A stretch of 39,735 nt of DNA from a bacterium. GTDB lineage: Bacteria; Bacteroidota; Bacteroidia; Flavobacteriales_D; Sanyastnellaceae. The notes beneath the pieces were generated by a model. It did not search any database and had not been told where the DNA came from. It saw only the letters and a program-made list of their open reading frames with translations. Numbering within the stretch: the stretch's first letter is position 1; each line of letters opens with the position of its first letter. Below, piece after piece: positions 1-9,141 of the stretch. The stretch is taken from positions 1-39,735 of the forward strand of contig JAPOHG010000017.1 in NCBI GenBank assembly GCA_029979565.1, in the 5' to 3' direction. A program made the position numbers and the translations under genes.

Positions 1-533
1 GGAGGGGCGAGCAATTGGTCTTGAAAGCTGTCAGTCAAAGCGCTTTGTTCGTCTCCAATTGCGCCGGGTAAAAGCCGCACCACAGCATCGGTCAATACTG
101 CTGCAGCGAGTTCTCCACCTGATAGTACGTAGTCCCCAATGGAAAGTTCCAAGGTCACCACCTGGTCCCGGAGCCGCTGATCGATGCCTTTGTAGTGGCC
201 ACAGATGATGAGTAGGTTTCCGGAAATGGATAATTGATTTACCCGTGCTTGTTTGAGCGGTTCACCGTCAGGCGTGAGGTAGATGATTTCGCTGTACGTG
301 CACTCGGATTGCAGGGATTCGATGGCATCGAGGATGGGCTGAATGGTCATGACCATGCCGGCGATTCCTCCAAAGGGCTCGTCGTCCACTTTTTTGTGCT
401 TGTCCTTGCTCCAATCCCGGATGTTGTGCACACGAATGTCCACCACGCCTTTGTCTCGGGCGCGCTGTATGATGCTATCCGAAAACGGACTTTCAAGCAA
501 AGAGGGGACTACGGTGAGGATGTCGATGCGCAT
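1..533 (-). CDS. trmD: tRNA (guanine(37)-N1)-methyltransferase TrmD (C-terminus cut by window edge)
   Basis: TrmD methylates N1 of G37 next to the anticodon using S-adenosylmethionine, which prevents +1 frameshifting. The minus strand is open from the ATG at 533 to the window edge, giving about 177 residues. The start [10 protein letters not shown] and the segment KVDDEPFGG (residues 48-56) match the family N-terminus. The trefoil-knot SAM site is clear: [10 protein letters not shown] at residues 111-120 and [12 protein letters not shown] at 131-142. The C-terminal tRNA-binding domain, roughly the last 50 residues, lies outside the window. A TACCTTTG promoter element sits 18 bases upstream of the ATG, and ppc diverges from the same intergenic region. 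In many bacteria trmD follows rpsP-rimM; here those two genes are about 38 kb away at the other end of the window. Confidence 0.95.
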   Translation of the reverse strand, partial: MRIDILTVVPSLLESPFSDSIIQRARDKGVVDIRVHNIRDWSKDKHKKVDDEPFGGIAGMVMTIQPILDAIESLQSECTYSEIIYLTPDGEPLKQARVNQLSISGNLLIICGHYKGIDQRLRDQVVTLELSIGDYVLSGGELAAAVLTDAVVRLLPGAIGDEQSALTDSFQDQLLAP

Positions 534-551
534 GCGAGGCAGGAGTTCAGC

Positions 552-559
552 CAAAGGTA
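552..559 (-). promoter_or_regulatory. -7 promoter element of trmD (TACCTTTG)
   Basis: An exact match to the Bacteroidota -7 consensus TAnnTTTG on the minus strand, 18 bases before the trmD ATG. I see no convincing -33 TTG element at the expected distance. Confidence 0.6.
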
Positions 560-589
560 CGGGAAGCCGGTTATGTCAGCAGTGGAAAG

Positions 590-597
590 TACCTTTG
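590..597 (+). promoter_or_regulatory. -7 promoter element of ppc (TACCTTTG)
   Basis: An exact TAnnTTTG match on the plus strand, 19 bases before the ppc ATG at 617. It mirrors the trmD element, so that GTACCTTTG at 589-597 and its complement at 552-560 form a perfect 9-base inverted repeat. Confidence 0.6.
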
Positions 598-616
598 CAC
601 TCCAGTCACGTTTGGC

Positions 617-3172
617 ATGAAAGATCGAAAAGAGTACAGCGCCGTTGTCAGCCACCCGTTTCACGTGTTCAATGGTATTTTTTTGACGCTGCCGTTGGAT
701 GGCATTCGGCAAACCGGGCTGCGCGTGCCGTTGCTGCAAGAAGCCTGTGATGAAGGGTTGAACAAGGCCAAAACACCTGCTGAAATCTTGGATGGGTTTT
801 TCGCCTCGCAGGGGGTGAATGATGTGGAAGGCAAGGCCGACTTGTTGTTCCGCATTATCCAATATGTGGAAAGGCAAGTGGTGTTGGTGGATGCGTTGGA
901 AGATGCGCGGTACGCGCAACTTAATGATTTGGGGGGTGCAGAATCCCTGCAGAGTTTCATGCAGCGGATTCGACGGCACCGCAAGGAACAAGATTTGAAA
1001 TCGGCCTTGGGAGCGTATGCGGTGCGCGTCGTTTTGACGGCACATCCGACACAATTTTACCCGGGAAATGCGCTGGCCATCATCACGGATTTGGCCAAGG
1101 CCATGGAAGAGAATGACTTGGTGAGCATTCGAAAGCTGTTGCATCAGTTGGGCTTGACCCCCTTCTTCAATTCGGAGCCGCCAACGCCCTACGATGAAGC
1201 CGTGCGCCAAACGTGGTACCTGGAGAACGTATTTTACCATGCCGCACCGGAGCTCTATGCCAAGGTTGCACAAACCCTGGATGACCCCTCTGCTCAAGCT
1301 TTGAGTGAAAGCCTGATTTCGATCGGCTTCTGGCCCGGTGGAGACCGCGACGGCAACCCGTTTGTTGACGCACAGACCACGTGGAATGTCGCTGAGCGTT
1401 TGCGCCTGACGTTGCTGCGGTGTTACCGACGCGAGATTCGGGACTTGCGCCGCCGCATCACGTTCAAGCACGTTTCCAGCCGCCTCGATCAACTGCAAGA
1501 CCGCATCGAATACGCGATGCTTCATCCGGATTCAGCGGTGCTTTCCGTGGCGGATTTAAACAACGAACTCGACGAGATTGCCCAGTGGGTGGCGGATCAT
1601 TCCAACGGGCTTTTCATTGAAAAAATAAGAGGATTCCAATTCAAGCTTCGCTTGTTCGGTTTGCATTTTGCCAGCTTGGACATCAGGCAGGATAGTCGCG
1701 TAATTCAAAAAGCCTTGGACGAAGCGCTCGCTGCGGCCGGTGTCGATGTCGAGGCCTTTCGAGCCCTGCCAGCGACGGCTCAAGTGAATGAACTGCTGAG
1801 TGATCAATGGCGAGGTGCAGTGGACCGGCTGGAAGTGGAACGGCACCACGACATCATCGCATCGTTGCGCACGATGGCCAAAATCCAACAACACAACGGT
1901 GTGCGGGCATGCAACCGTTACATCATCAGCAATTGCCGCGGCATTGTGGATGTGGCGGCCGTAGCTGCATTGGCCCGCATGGCTGGACTCAGTGAAGAGA
2001 CAGCCTTGGACATTGTTCCGCTTTTCGAGACCATTGCGGATTTGGCACGATCGGAAGACGAAGTGCGTGAGATGTACAAACACCCTGCGTACCGGGCGCA
2101 CTTGAGCCGCCGGGGCGACCGCCAAACGGTGATGCTCGGCTTTTCAGATGGAACGAAGGACGGCGGCTACCTGCAGGCCAACTGGTCGATTTACGAGGCG
2201 AAGCGCCGGTTGTCAAAGCTCTCGCGGGATGAAGGCATCACGGTGGTGTTCTTCGATGGACGCGGAGGTCCACCAGCCCGTGGCGGAGGGAATACCCACC
2301 GGTTTTATGCGGCGCACGGCCAGGACATCGAAAACACCGAGATCCAAACGACGATTCAAGGGCAGACCATCAGTTCCAATTTCGGAATTCCGCGCTCTGC
2401 CGGTTTCAACCTCGAATTGCTCCTCACGGCTGGGTTGCAGAGCCGCATCTTTGAAGATTCGCAAACACAATTCAGTGCAGAACAAGAAGCGTTGATTGAG
2501 GCATTGGGCCAGCAATCGTTCGCGCATTACACCCGTCTCAAGGAACATCCCGAGTTCATGAACTACCTCACCCAATGGGGCACGCTGAAATACTATGGAG
2601 AGACCAACATCGGCAGCCGCCCGACGAGCCGAGCCAAGGAAGGTCCGTTGACCTTTGGCGACCTGCGCGCCATTCCGTTTGTGGGGTCGTGGACCCAGCT
2701 CAAGCAAAACGTCCCGGGATTCTTTGGCTTGGGAACGGCGTTGGAATGGTTGGATGGAGAGGGACGCATGGAAGAGGCCCGGGCACTCTACCGTGACAAT
2801 TCCTTCTTCCGTGCGCTGGTGGAGAACAGCATGCAGAGCATGATGAAGAGTGACTTCCGCCTTACGGCCCATTTGGAGAAAGACCCTCAATTTGGTGGTA
2901 TCTGGTGCATGGTTCGCGACGAATACGAATTGACCAAGCGTTGGGTGCTCGACATTGCCGGTCAGCAATCGCTCATGGAGCGCAACCCCCACATCAAAGA
3001 GAGCATTGGACTTCGTGATGACATCATCCGTCCGCTGCTGGTGATTCAGCATTTTGCCCTCGGGCAGTTGGCCAAGGGCGAGGATGCTTCGAATTGGGAA
3101 GCCGATGCGTTGAAACGGCTCGTCGTTCGTTCGATGTTCGGCATCATCAATGCCAGCCGCAACGCAGTTTGA
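617..3172 (+). CDS. ppc: Phosphoenolpyruvate carboxylase
   Basis: This cytoplasmic enzyme carboxylates PEP with bicarbonate to oxaloacetate and refills the TCA cycle. At 851 residues it is slightly shorter than the E. coli enzyme (883). Visible family motifs are TAHPTQ at residues 141-146 with catalytic His143, GGDRDGNP at 241-248, a glycine-rich GFSDGTKDGG segment near residue 513, and GRGGPPARGGG from about 548, which carries the Arg-Gly-Gly loop that closes over the active site. The protein ends INASRNAV, so the C-terminus that normally helps form the aspartate inhibition site differs from the E. coli ending RNTG. The ATG at 617 is preceded by a TACCTTTG promoter element. A strong hairpin terminator follows the stop, before the convergent S46 peptidase gene. 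The gene appears monocistronic. Confidence 0.97.
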   Translation: MKDRKEYSAVVSHPFHVFNGIFLTLPLDGIRQTGLRVPLLQEACDEGLNKAKTPAEILDGFFASQGVNDVEGKADLLFRIIQYVERQVVLVDALEDARYAQLNDLGGAESLQSFMQRIRRHRKEQDLKSALGAYAVRVVLTAHPTQFYPGNALAIITDLAKAMEENDLVSIRKLLHQLGLTPFFNSEPPTPYDEAVRQTWYLENVFYHAAPELYAKVAQTLDDPSAQALSESLISIGFWPGGDRDGNPFVDAQTTWNVAERLRLTLLRCYRREIRDLRRRITFKHVSSRLDQLQDRIEYAMLHPDSAVLSVADLNNELDEIAQWVADHSNGLFIEKIRGFQFKLRLFGLHFASLDIRQDSRVIQKALDEALAAAGVDVEAFRALPATAQVNELLSDQWRGAVDRLEVERHHDIIASLRTMAKIQQHNGVRACNRYIISNCRGIVDVAAVAALARMAGLSEETALDIVPLFETIADLARSEDEVREMYKHPAYRAHLSRRGDRQTVMLGFSDGTKDGGYLQANWSIYEAKRRLSKLSRDEGITVVFFDGRGGPPARGGGNTHRFYAAHGQDIENTEIQTTIQGQTISSNFGIPRSAGFNLELLLTAGLQSRIFEDSQTQFSAEQEALIEALGQQSFAHYTRLKEHPEFMNYLTQWGTLKYYGETNIGSRPTSRAKEGPLTFGDLRAIPFVGSWTQLKQNVPGFFGLGTALEWLDGEGRMEEARALYRDNSFFRALVENSMQSMMKSDFRLTAHLEKDPQFGGIWCMVRDEYELTKRWVLDIAGQQSLMERNPHIKESIGLRDDIIRPLLVIQHFALGQLAKGEDASNWEADALKRLVVRSMFGIINASRNAV

Positions 3173-3196
3173 TGATCGGTTCACAGGGACAAAAGA

Positions 3197-3226
3197 AAAG
3201 CGGCATCTCCAGGGAGATGCCGCTTT
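3197..3226. terminator. Bidirectional hairpin terminator between ppc and the S46 peptidase gene
   Basis: A perfect 13-base-pair stem, AAAGCGGCATCTC paired with GAGATGCCGCTTT, closes on a CAGG loop. The stem ends are A- and T-rich, so it can terminate transcripts arriving from both convergent genes. Confidence 0.9.
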
Positions 3227-3248
3227 CATTTCAGGTGCTTCAAACTGC

Positions 3249-5408
3249 CTAGCGCAGGCCTGAAACAAAGTCCATTTCATCGATCAAGTTCTGCGCGCCG
3301 GCAAACTTATCGAGAATCCACGTGACGTAGCGGATGTCCACCGAAATGGTACGTTGCAATTCCGTTTCGAAGGCAATGTCACCGCTCATGGCTTCCCAGT
3401 TGCCGTCAAAAGCGCAACCGATGAGGTCCCCGTTGGCGTCCAAAACAGGAGAACCGGAGTTGCCGCCCGTGATGTCGGTGCCGTGAATGAAGCACACCAC
3501 CAATTCCCCGGATTCGTCAGCGTAGCGGCCGAAGTCTCGGCTGCGGATGAGGTCATCCAGCGCATCCGGGACGATGAATTCCGGGTTGGAGTTGTCCTTC
3601 TTTTCCAAGATGCCGTTGGCCGTCGTGATGAAGTCGTAATTCACGGCGTCAGCTGCTTTGTAAGGTGCAACGGATCCGAAAGTCATCCGCATGGTGGAAT
3701 TGGCGTCCGGTGCGATGGCTTGGTCCGCATCCATTTCACGCAGCCCTTTGACAAAGAGGCGATATCCGCGGTTGAACTTATCCTCAGCGGGGTTGGCCTG
3801 GCCGGCGAAGTAGGTTTGAATGGCGCTTTGACCCACGATGATCGCGAGGTCTTTGTCCATCACCTTCTGCGAAGGGTTGGCGATGAATTCCGCGCAACGA
3901 TCAGGATCCACCAAAAAGCTCTTGGCGTACATCTTGTCCGCGAAGCGGTTGAAGTCGTTCTTGTACTTGTCGGCAACCGTTGCGAAGAAGGAAGGGTGAT
4001 AAGCCGGGTCGATGTCGTCACGGAATTTGGTCATCAAGTTGACAAACAAATCCCGGTCGGTCGCTTGGTCGTACTCCTTGAAAAAGCCGTTAACGAACCC
4101 GGTCATCGCGGCTTGCGTAGCTGCTACCTCTTCGGCATCCTCGCTGAACAAGCCTGCGGCCATCCGGTAGAAACGGAACGAGAACAAGCTGATGTCGCAA
4201 CCGATGAGTCCGGCTTCGAGGGCGTATACTTTCCCTTGAACGCTTGCATCCGTATCCAAGTAATAGGATTCTATCAATGCCAGTGCCATGCCATATTCTT
4301 CTTGTCGGTCCGGATCAGCATTAACCCAATCCGTGAAACGCGCTTCAAGCGCTTGCTTTTTGGATTCAACATCCAACCGCTTCAAGCCTTTGGATTGGCC
4401 GATGTAGTATTTCCAGTAGTTCGCCGTCTGTGCATACTTCGCTGCATACTGAATGCGAACGGCAGGGTCAGCATCCATGTGCGACTTCATGGTCTTCAAT
4501 TTGAGGTCACGCACATCGACTACAGACGGATTGTAGAGGCGCAGGGCCTGATCGATGCCCCAGCTGCTCAAGAAGCGGTCGGTACTTCCAGGGTAGCCCA
4601 TGACCATGGTGAAATCGCCCTCGGACACACCATCCATGCTGATGCGGAGGTGGCGCTTGGGCTGGTACGGGACGTTGCTTTCGCTGAAGTCTGCAGGTTC
4701 GTTGTTCTCGTCGGCGTAAATGCGGAGCATGGAGAAGTCCCCAGTGTGCCGAGGCCACATCCAGTTGTCCGTATCCCCGCCGTACTTGCCCACGCTCTCT
4801 GGCGGAGCAGCAACGAGGCGGATGTCGCGGTACGTCTTGTACTCGAATAGGTAGAACTCGTTGTCGTAGTAGAAGCTTTTCAATTGGAGCTCCTTGTCGC
4901 CTTCCGGATTCATTTCTTCCATCAAGGCCTTGCGCGCTTCAGCAATGGCAGCGTTGCGCTCTTCCTCAGACATTTCCATGGTGACGTTCTCGAGGATGCG
5001 CGAGGTGACGTCGTCGATGCGCACCAGGAAACTGATGACAAAATTTTCAATGTGCATCTCCTGGTCCAATGCCAAGGCAAAGAAGCCATCGGTCAGGTAG
5101 TCGTTTTCGGTGGATGAAAACCCTTGGATGGCGTCGTAAGCGCAGTGGTGGTTGGTCAACACCAACCCTTGCGATGAGATGACCTCTCCAGTGCAAGAAC
5201 CGCCGTTGAGGCGAACAATGGCGTCTTTTAAGCTGGCATTGTTGATGTCATAAATCTCCTCCGCCGTCAGGTTCAAGCCCAATCCTTGGGCCTCCGCCAT
5301 GGTGATGCGGTTGAGCATGCTCACGAGCCACATGCCCTCGTCTGCACGGAGGGCGAACTGCGAAAGCATCATGCCTGCCAGGAGCAGGGTAGCAGTAAAC
5401 TTCTTCAT
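3249..5408 (-). CDS. S46 family dipeptidyl-peptidase, DPP7-like
   Basis: S46 serine peptidases release dipeptides from the N-terminus of peptides in the periplasm or at the outer membrane, which feeds peptide-using Bacteroidota. The 719-residue protein begins with a signal peptide (residues 1-22). The chymotrypsin-type site is visible as TNHHC with His88 and TGGNSGSP with Ser651. The residue 18 positions after the serine sets P1 specificity in this family: Arg in DPP11 (acidic P1), Gly in DPP7 (hydrophobic P1). Here it is Gly669 in FDGNWE, so I predict the DPP7 type. The gene lies 9 bases downstream of the DUF6438 lipoprotein gene and probably shares its transcript with yidC. The spacing-based specificity call is an inference. 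Confidence 0.93.
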   Translation of the reverse strand: MKKFTATLLLAGMMLSQFALRADEGMWLVSMLNRITMAEAQGLGLNLTAEEIYDINNASLKDAIVRLNGGSCTGEVISSQGLVLTNHHCAYDAIQGFSSTENDYLTDGFFALALDQEMHIENFVISFLVRIDDVTSRILENVTMEMSEEERNAAIAEARKALMEEMNPEGDKELQLKSFYYDNEFYLFEYKTYRDIRLVAAPPESVGKYGGDTDNWMWPRHTGDFSMLRIYADENNEPADFSESNVPYQPKRHLRISMDGVSEGDFTMVMGYPGSTDRFLSSWGIDQALRLYNPSVVDVRDLKLKTMKSHMDADPAVRIQYAAKYAQTANYWKYYIGQSKGLKRLDVESKKQALEARFTDWVNADPDRQEEYGMALALIESYYLDTDASVQGKVYALEAGLIGCDISLFSFRFYRMAAGLFSEDAEEVAATQAAMTGFVNGFFKEYDQATDRDLFVNLMTKFRDDIDPAYHPSFFATVADKYKNDFNRFADKMYAKSFLVDPDRCAEFIANPSQKVMDKDLAIIVGQSAIQTYFAGQANPAEDKFNRGYRLFVKGLREMDADQAIAPDANSTMRMTFGSVAPYKAADAVNYDFITTANGILEKKDNSNPEFIVPDALDDLIRSRDFGRYADESGELVVCFIHGTDITGGNSGSPVLDANGDLIGCAFDGNWEAMSGDIAFETELQRTISVDIRYVTWILDKFAGAQNLIDEMDFVSGLR

Positions 5409-5417
5409 AATTGGGGG

Positions 5418-5915
5418 TTACTTGGTTTCAATAGGGCGCCAATTCAATGCGACCATCGCCTCATCGAAAGCGGCATACAAGGTAGTCAAATCGGGACCGT
5501 TGTACCGGTTGGTAACGGACTTTCCGTTCCATTCGGTGATGGTGGCAGGAAGGTCCGTGATAAAAGAGTTGTCGTACAGAGAATCCAGGTTGCTGTATTG
5601 TACCGCTTCTGCAGCAACTGCGATACTCGTGTTCCATGCGTAGGCATCGGTCATCTGGGCGTGGTAGGCTCCGGGAGCTAATTTGCTCAGCGGACCGCTT
5701 CTAATCGGCCGATCGATGGACAGCTTGGCTGATCCGGATTCAGCCACCTCGAAGGTAAAGGCCGGACACGGACCGAAGCACATGGTTTTTTTGTACAGGG
5801 CAGGGAGAAATTCTGTCGCTTCAGAAGCCACGCTGGACGCTTGCTCAGCACAGCTGCTGAGCAGGGCGCATGCGGCCAACACCAGGAGGTTGCCCAAGAA
5901 AATTCGTCGCATCAT
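5418..5915 (-). CDS. DUF6438-type lipoprotein of unknown function
   Basis: A 165-residue predicted lipoprotein. The hydrophobic N-terminus ends in the lipobox LLSSC with lipidated Cys22. The mature part contains the CFGPCPAFTFEV segment (about residues 46-57) typical of the DUF6438 family, where two cysteines three residues apart in a CxGxCP pattern are conserved; the domain has no known activity. The start ATGATG overlaps the yidC stop in an ATGA arrangement, which implies translational coupling. The S46 peptidase gene follows after 9 bases. A role in the envelope is inferred from the lipobox only. Confidence 0.75.
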   Translation of the reverse strand: MMRRIFLGNLLVLAACALLSSCAEQASSVASEATEFLPALYKKTMCFGPCPAFTFEVAESGSAKLSIDRPIRSGPLSKLAPGAYHAQMTDAYAWNTSIAVAAEAVQYSNLDSLYDNSFITDLPATITEWNGKSVTNRYNGPDLTTLYAAFDEAMVALNWRPIETK

Positions 5916-7792
5916 TTGCGCTTCTTCTTTTTGGCTTTGATTTCTTTGGTCTTGGCCGCCTGTTCTTTTTGCATTTGCTCAAGGCGCTCTTGGAAGCTTG
6001 ACTTCTTGCGAGGCTTGGCCTTGTTTTCCTCGATGCGTTCACGGATTTTATCCTCATCGATCAAGAACTGTTTGATGATGAGCATTTGCCCCATGCTGAC
6101 CACATTGGCGGCGAGGTAATACAGGCTGAGCCCGGATGCGAACTTGTTGAAGAAGAACAGCATCATGAACGGAAACATCTGTTGGATAACCTTCATGTTG
6201 GGCATGCCCGGTTGCTGCGGTTGGGGCGGCTGGTTGGCCATGGTCAAGCGCATGTAGAAAAACGTGCTAACCGCCATCAGAAAAGTAAATCCGCTCACGT
6301 GTGCACCGTAAAATGGAATCGAGAATGGGAGGTCCAATACGCTGTCATATGCTCCTAAATCATCGGCCCAGAGAAAGGACTGACCGCGCATGTCAATGTT
6401 CGAAGGAAAAAACCGGAACATGGCGTACAGAATGGGCATCTGCAAGAGCGCGGGAAGGCAGCCAGCGAGCGGGTTGACTCCGGTTTTTCGGTACAACGCC
6501 ATGGTTTCCTGCTGGCGAGCCATGGGGTCATCTTCGTGCTTGGCATTGATCGCGTCGATTTCAGGACGCAGGACGCGCATTTTTGCCGAAGACATAAAAT
6601 TCTTCCACGTGACCGGTGACAAGGCGAGTTTGATGATGAGGGTGATGATCAACACGATGATGCCGACGGATGCAAAACGCGTCGCGAGCAAATTGTACAG
6701 TGGCAGAATCACATTGCGGTTGACCCACCCGAAGATCCACCAGCCGTAGTCGATGATGCGGTCTGCTTCCTCCCATCCGAGGGATTCGAGGGCGTTTTGC
6801 TCGTTGGGTCCTAAGTAAAATTCGAATGTGCTGGCTGCTACGGTTCCCACGCGCTGCACCTCGAAGGGCAGGGCCGCAGCATAGGCCATGGTCACGGTTG
6901 AATCTTCCTCCGGCACCACCGTCTTCAAGCTCGCACCTGGTAAGAAGTTGCCTTCGTTGCGCACGATGGCCGAGAAAAAGTTTTGCTTGAATGCAAGCCA
7001 TTCAAGCGGTTCCTCGGTGATGAGGTCCTTGCTTTGGCCGTCGGTTAAGTAATCCCTGCCGAGCCCTACTTCCTTGTAGTAGATGCTGCTGTGCTGGCGT
7101 TCCCAATCGATGCCTTTTTCGTTGGGCATGCCTTCCGCTTGCCACGTGAAAACGAATTCGTCACCCAAGGACGAGTTGAAGCCTTCGAAGGAGAGATTCG
7201 AGGTCAGGGTGTAGCCATTGAGTTCGTGTTCCCATCGGATGGTTTGGCCCTCGGTCGAGCGGCTCACCAACGCAATGCTATTCTCACGTTGCGCTTCGGC
7301 TTCAAAGTGAAAATCGCTCAAGTTCAATTCCCCGGCGACTTCATTGAATTCGAAGGCTACGGTCATGGCGTGGTTCTCCTCTTTCCAGAGGCGCACCAAT
7401 TCTTCTGATTGATAGCGCTTGTAACCCGTTAGTTCGGCACCGGAAAGCAGGCCGCCGCGGCTGCTGAACGTGGCCGTTACTCCATCGGATGCCAAGGAAT
7501 AGGTTTGATCTTCGCCGAGTGCTGCACTCGCCAAGCCGCCGAACCGTCGGACAAGTGAGGCATCGAGCGTCTCCGTGCTGTCGGTGTCGGATGCCGCCGG
7601 TTGTTCGCGGAGTTGGGCTTGAAATTCGGCTTCCTCCACTTCGGCAACGCTGTCGAGGCGTGCCTGTTCGATCGCTTGTTCCTGGGCCGCGATGGCCGCC
7701 AGCCGGTCCTCTTCGGTGGGCGTCGTGTACCAGATGTAACCGATGTACAACAGCACCATGAGGACGATGCCAATGATTTGATTTTTATCCAT
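5912..7792 (-). CDS. yidC: Membrane protein insertase YidC
   Basis: YidC inserts and folds inner-membrane proteins, alone or with SecYEG. The 626-residue protein has the Gram-negative layout: an N-terminal transmembrane anchor (about residues 5-22), an acidic linker, a large periplasmic beta domain (about 85-365) and the conserved five-helix insertase core in the last 260 residues. Visible core motifs include LALSPVTWKNF, GVNPLAGCLPALLQMPIL and GLSLYYLAANV. The position of the essential hydrophilic-groove arginine appears to be a lysine (LIIKLALSPVT). The C-terminus is a long Lys-rich tail, which in this family contacts the ribosome. It heads a unit with the DUF6438 lipoprotein and S46 peptidase genes. 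Confidence 0.97.
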   Translation of the reverse strand: MDKNQIIGIVLMVLLYIGYIWYTTPTEEDRLAAIAAQEQAIEQARLDSVAEVEEAEFQAQLREQPAASDTDSTETLDASLVRRFGGLASAALGEDQTYSLASDGVTATFSSRGGLLSGAELTGYKRYQSEELVRLWKEENHAMTVAFEFNEVAGELNLSDFHFEAEAQRENSIALVSRSTEGQTIRWEHELNGYTLTSNLSFEGFNSSLGDEFVFTWQAEGMPNEKGIDWERQHSSIYYKEVGLGRDYLTDGQSKDLITEEPLEWLAFKQNFFSAIVRNEGNFLPGASLKTVVPEEDSTVTMAYAAALPFEVQRVGTVAASTFEFYLGPNEQNALESLGWEEADRIIDYGWWIFGWVNRNVILPLYNLLATRFASVGIIVLIITLIIKLALSPVTWKNFMSSAKMRVLRPEIDAINAKHEDDPMARQQETMALYRKTGVNPLAGCLPALLQMPILYAMFRFFPSNIDMRGQSFLWADDLGAYDSVLDLPFSIPFYGAHVSGFTFLMAVSTFFYMRLTMANQPPQPQQPGMPNMKVIQQMFPFMMLFFFNKFASGLSLYYLAANVVSMGQMLIIKQFLIDEDKIRERIEENKAKPRKKSSFQERLEQMQKEQAAKTKEIKAKKKKRK

Positions 7793-7801
7793 GGGTGGTT
7801 G

Positions 7802-7809
7802 CGAAGTTA
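7802..7809 (-). promoter_or_regulatory. Possible -7 element of yidC (TAACTTCG)
   Basis: Seven of eight positions match TAnnTTTG on the minus strand, 9 bases before the yidC ATG. No -33 element is evident, so this is tentative. Confidence 0.35.
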
Positions 7810-7852
7810 AGCGGATTGTGCAGTGAGCGGGGTATGAAATGCACGTGGGTTA

Positions 7853-8377
7853 TCACCAATGAACCAACCCTTCGCCATGCCAAATGCCGTTGGCTTTCAT
7901 GTGGGCTTCGATCAATTCGCGCACGCAGCCTTTGCCTCCCGACAAGTCACTCACGTGATCGCATACCGGCAATACATCAATTGCCGCATCACTGGGGCAG
8001 CACGAGAGTCCCACTGCTTCCAAGGCCGGGATGTCCGGCATGTCGTCGCCCATGTAGGCCATCTCCTCCAAGCCGATTCCTGTTCTTCCTGCGATGTCGT
8101 GTAGAACAGCCAGCTTATCGTGACTACCGAGGTGTACTTCTTGCACCCCTAAGCCCCGCATGCGCTCTTCTACGCTGGACTCTTTGCCTCCCGACACGAT
8201 GGCGATGGGTAGTCCTTGTTTCATTGCCCATTGGATGGCAAATCCGTCTTTGGCGTGTCCTTGGCGAAGCATCTTGCCATCGGAATCGATGAGAATGGTG
8301 CCGTCGGTGAACACCCCGTCGTAATCAAAAGCGAGGAGGCGAATGGTTTTGAGTTTGGCGGGGGTAAGGGCGGTCAT
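7853..8377 (-). CDS. KdsC-like HAD phosphatase (3-deoxy-manno-octulosonate-8-phosphate phosphatase family)
   Basis: KdsC-type enzymes dephosphorylate KDO-8-phosphate on the way to the lipopolysaccharide core sugar KDO. The 174-residue protein is the normal KdsC length, with no cap domain. HAD motifs are clear: FDYDGVFTDG near residues 17-26 (nucleophile and acid-base aspartates), VSGG near 61-64, a lysine in SHDK near 88, and MGDDMPDIPAL near 108-118. The start overlaps the DUF2520 gene stop by 4 bases, and the gene closes the eight-gene ccm-containing run. Related HAD phosphatases act on other 2-keto-3-deoxy sugar phosphates, so the substrate is an inference from the family. Confidence 0.85.
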   Translation of the reverse strand: MTALTPAKLKTIRLLAFDYDGVFTDGTILIDSDGKMLRQGHAKDGFAIQWAMKQGLPIAIVSGGKESSVEERMRGLGVQEVHLGSHDKLAVLHDIAGRTGIGLEEMAYMGDDMPDIPALEAVGLSCCPSDAAIDVLPVCDHVSDLSGGKGCVRELIEAHMKANGIWHGEGLVHW

Positions 8378-9141
8378 GAATCGGTGTTGTCGTGAAGGTT
8401 TTGAATGCTGGTTGTGGCAGCTTCATAGAATTTTTGCCAATCGGGATGGGCCCTGAGGGATTCAAGTTGCGATTGGATGATGGCATTTTCGCGGCGAATG
8501 CCGGGGCCGGTTTGTCGCTCATGGGCTTTCCCCTCAATCGCTCCTCGGCTCATGGCTTCAATCATCGGAACAAACCAATCCCACGGGAGTTCAGCCTGTT
8601 CGGCAAGCTCCTGGGCGACGGCCAGGGCGTGGTTGGTAAAGTTGACCGCAAACACTGCGGTCAAGTGTCCCTTTTGGCGCTTCTCCTCAGTTGTCGGAAA
8701 GATGCGGTTGGAAATCCGCCCGGCCAACGCTGTTAGCGCATCCCGTTGGGCTTCTTCGTTCGCAGTGATGACCATAGGGATGGTGCCCACACTTTCGGGG
8801 CTGTGCGGCTGAATGCTTTGCGCGCACCAGATGACTCCTCCTTTTTCGGGGTTGCGTTGAGCACCGCTGAAATGTACAGGGGTGAGGTGGGAAGGCAGTT
8901 GTTCGATCAGGTCAAAAACCACTTCGTCCCGTACAGCCATCAACGCATAATCAGCCGCAACATCGATGTCGGTGGGGATCTTGAAGCACCGCGCTTCCGT
9001 GCTCGTGAACCCGGGAGGAACGATGCCTTGGCGGTTGCAGAATCCGGCGATATTCACACCGCTAGCTTCCCACGCCTGACCGAGCGAAGTGGCGACGTTG
9101 CCGCTACCAAAAACGATGACCCGAGGCGCTCCGTTAGGCAT
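8374..9141 (-). CDS. Rossmann-fold protein with DUF2520 domain
   Basis: A 255-residue protein with an N-terminal NAD(P)-binding Rossmann fold, with the glycine-rich turn GSGNVATSLG at about residues 12-21. The C-terminal half is helical and of the DUF2520 type, resembling the dimerisation domain of ketopantoate or pyrroline-5-carboxylate reductases. The segment VHFSGAQRN marks the family. No substrate is known. Its start overlaps the ccmF stop by 8 bases and its stop overlaps the KdsC-like start by 4 bases. Pairing of DUF2520 and KdsC-like genes is common in Bacteroidota, so the link to ccm genes may only be transcriptional. Confidence 0.8.
   Translation of the reverse strand: MPNGAPRVIVFGSGNVATSLGQAWEASGVNIAGFCNRQGIVPPGFTSTEARCFKIPTDIDVAADYALMAVRDEVVFDLIEQLPSHLTPVHFSGAQRNPEKGGVIWCAQSIQPHSPESVGTIPMVITANEEAQRDALTALAGRISNRIFPTTEEKRQKGHLTAVFAVNFTNHALAVAQELAEQAELPWDWFVPMIEAMSRGAIEGKAHERQTGPGIRRENAIIQSQLESLRAHPDWQKFYEAATTSIQNLHDNTDS

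Noticed and set aside
509-1525. 338-residue open frame on the minus strand
   Set aside because: It is antisense to the well-supported ppc gene and has no recognisable domain; such long shadow frames are common in GC-rich coding DNA.
2213-3280. 355-residue open frame on the minus strand
   Set aside because: Antisense to the 3' half of ppc and running across the terminator hairpin; no family features.
3354-4850. 498-residue open frame on the plus strand
   Set aside because: Antisense to the S46 peptidase, whose catalytic motifs are intact on the minus strand; composition is that of a shadow frame.
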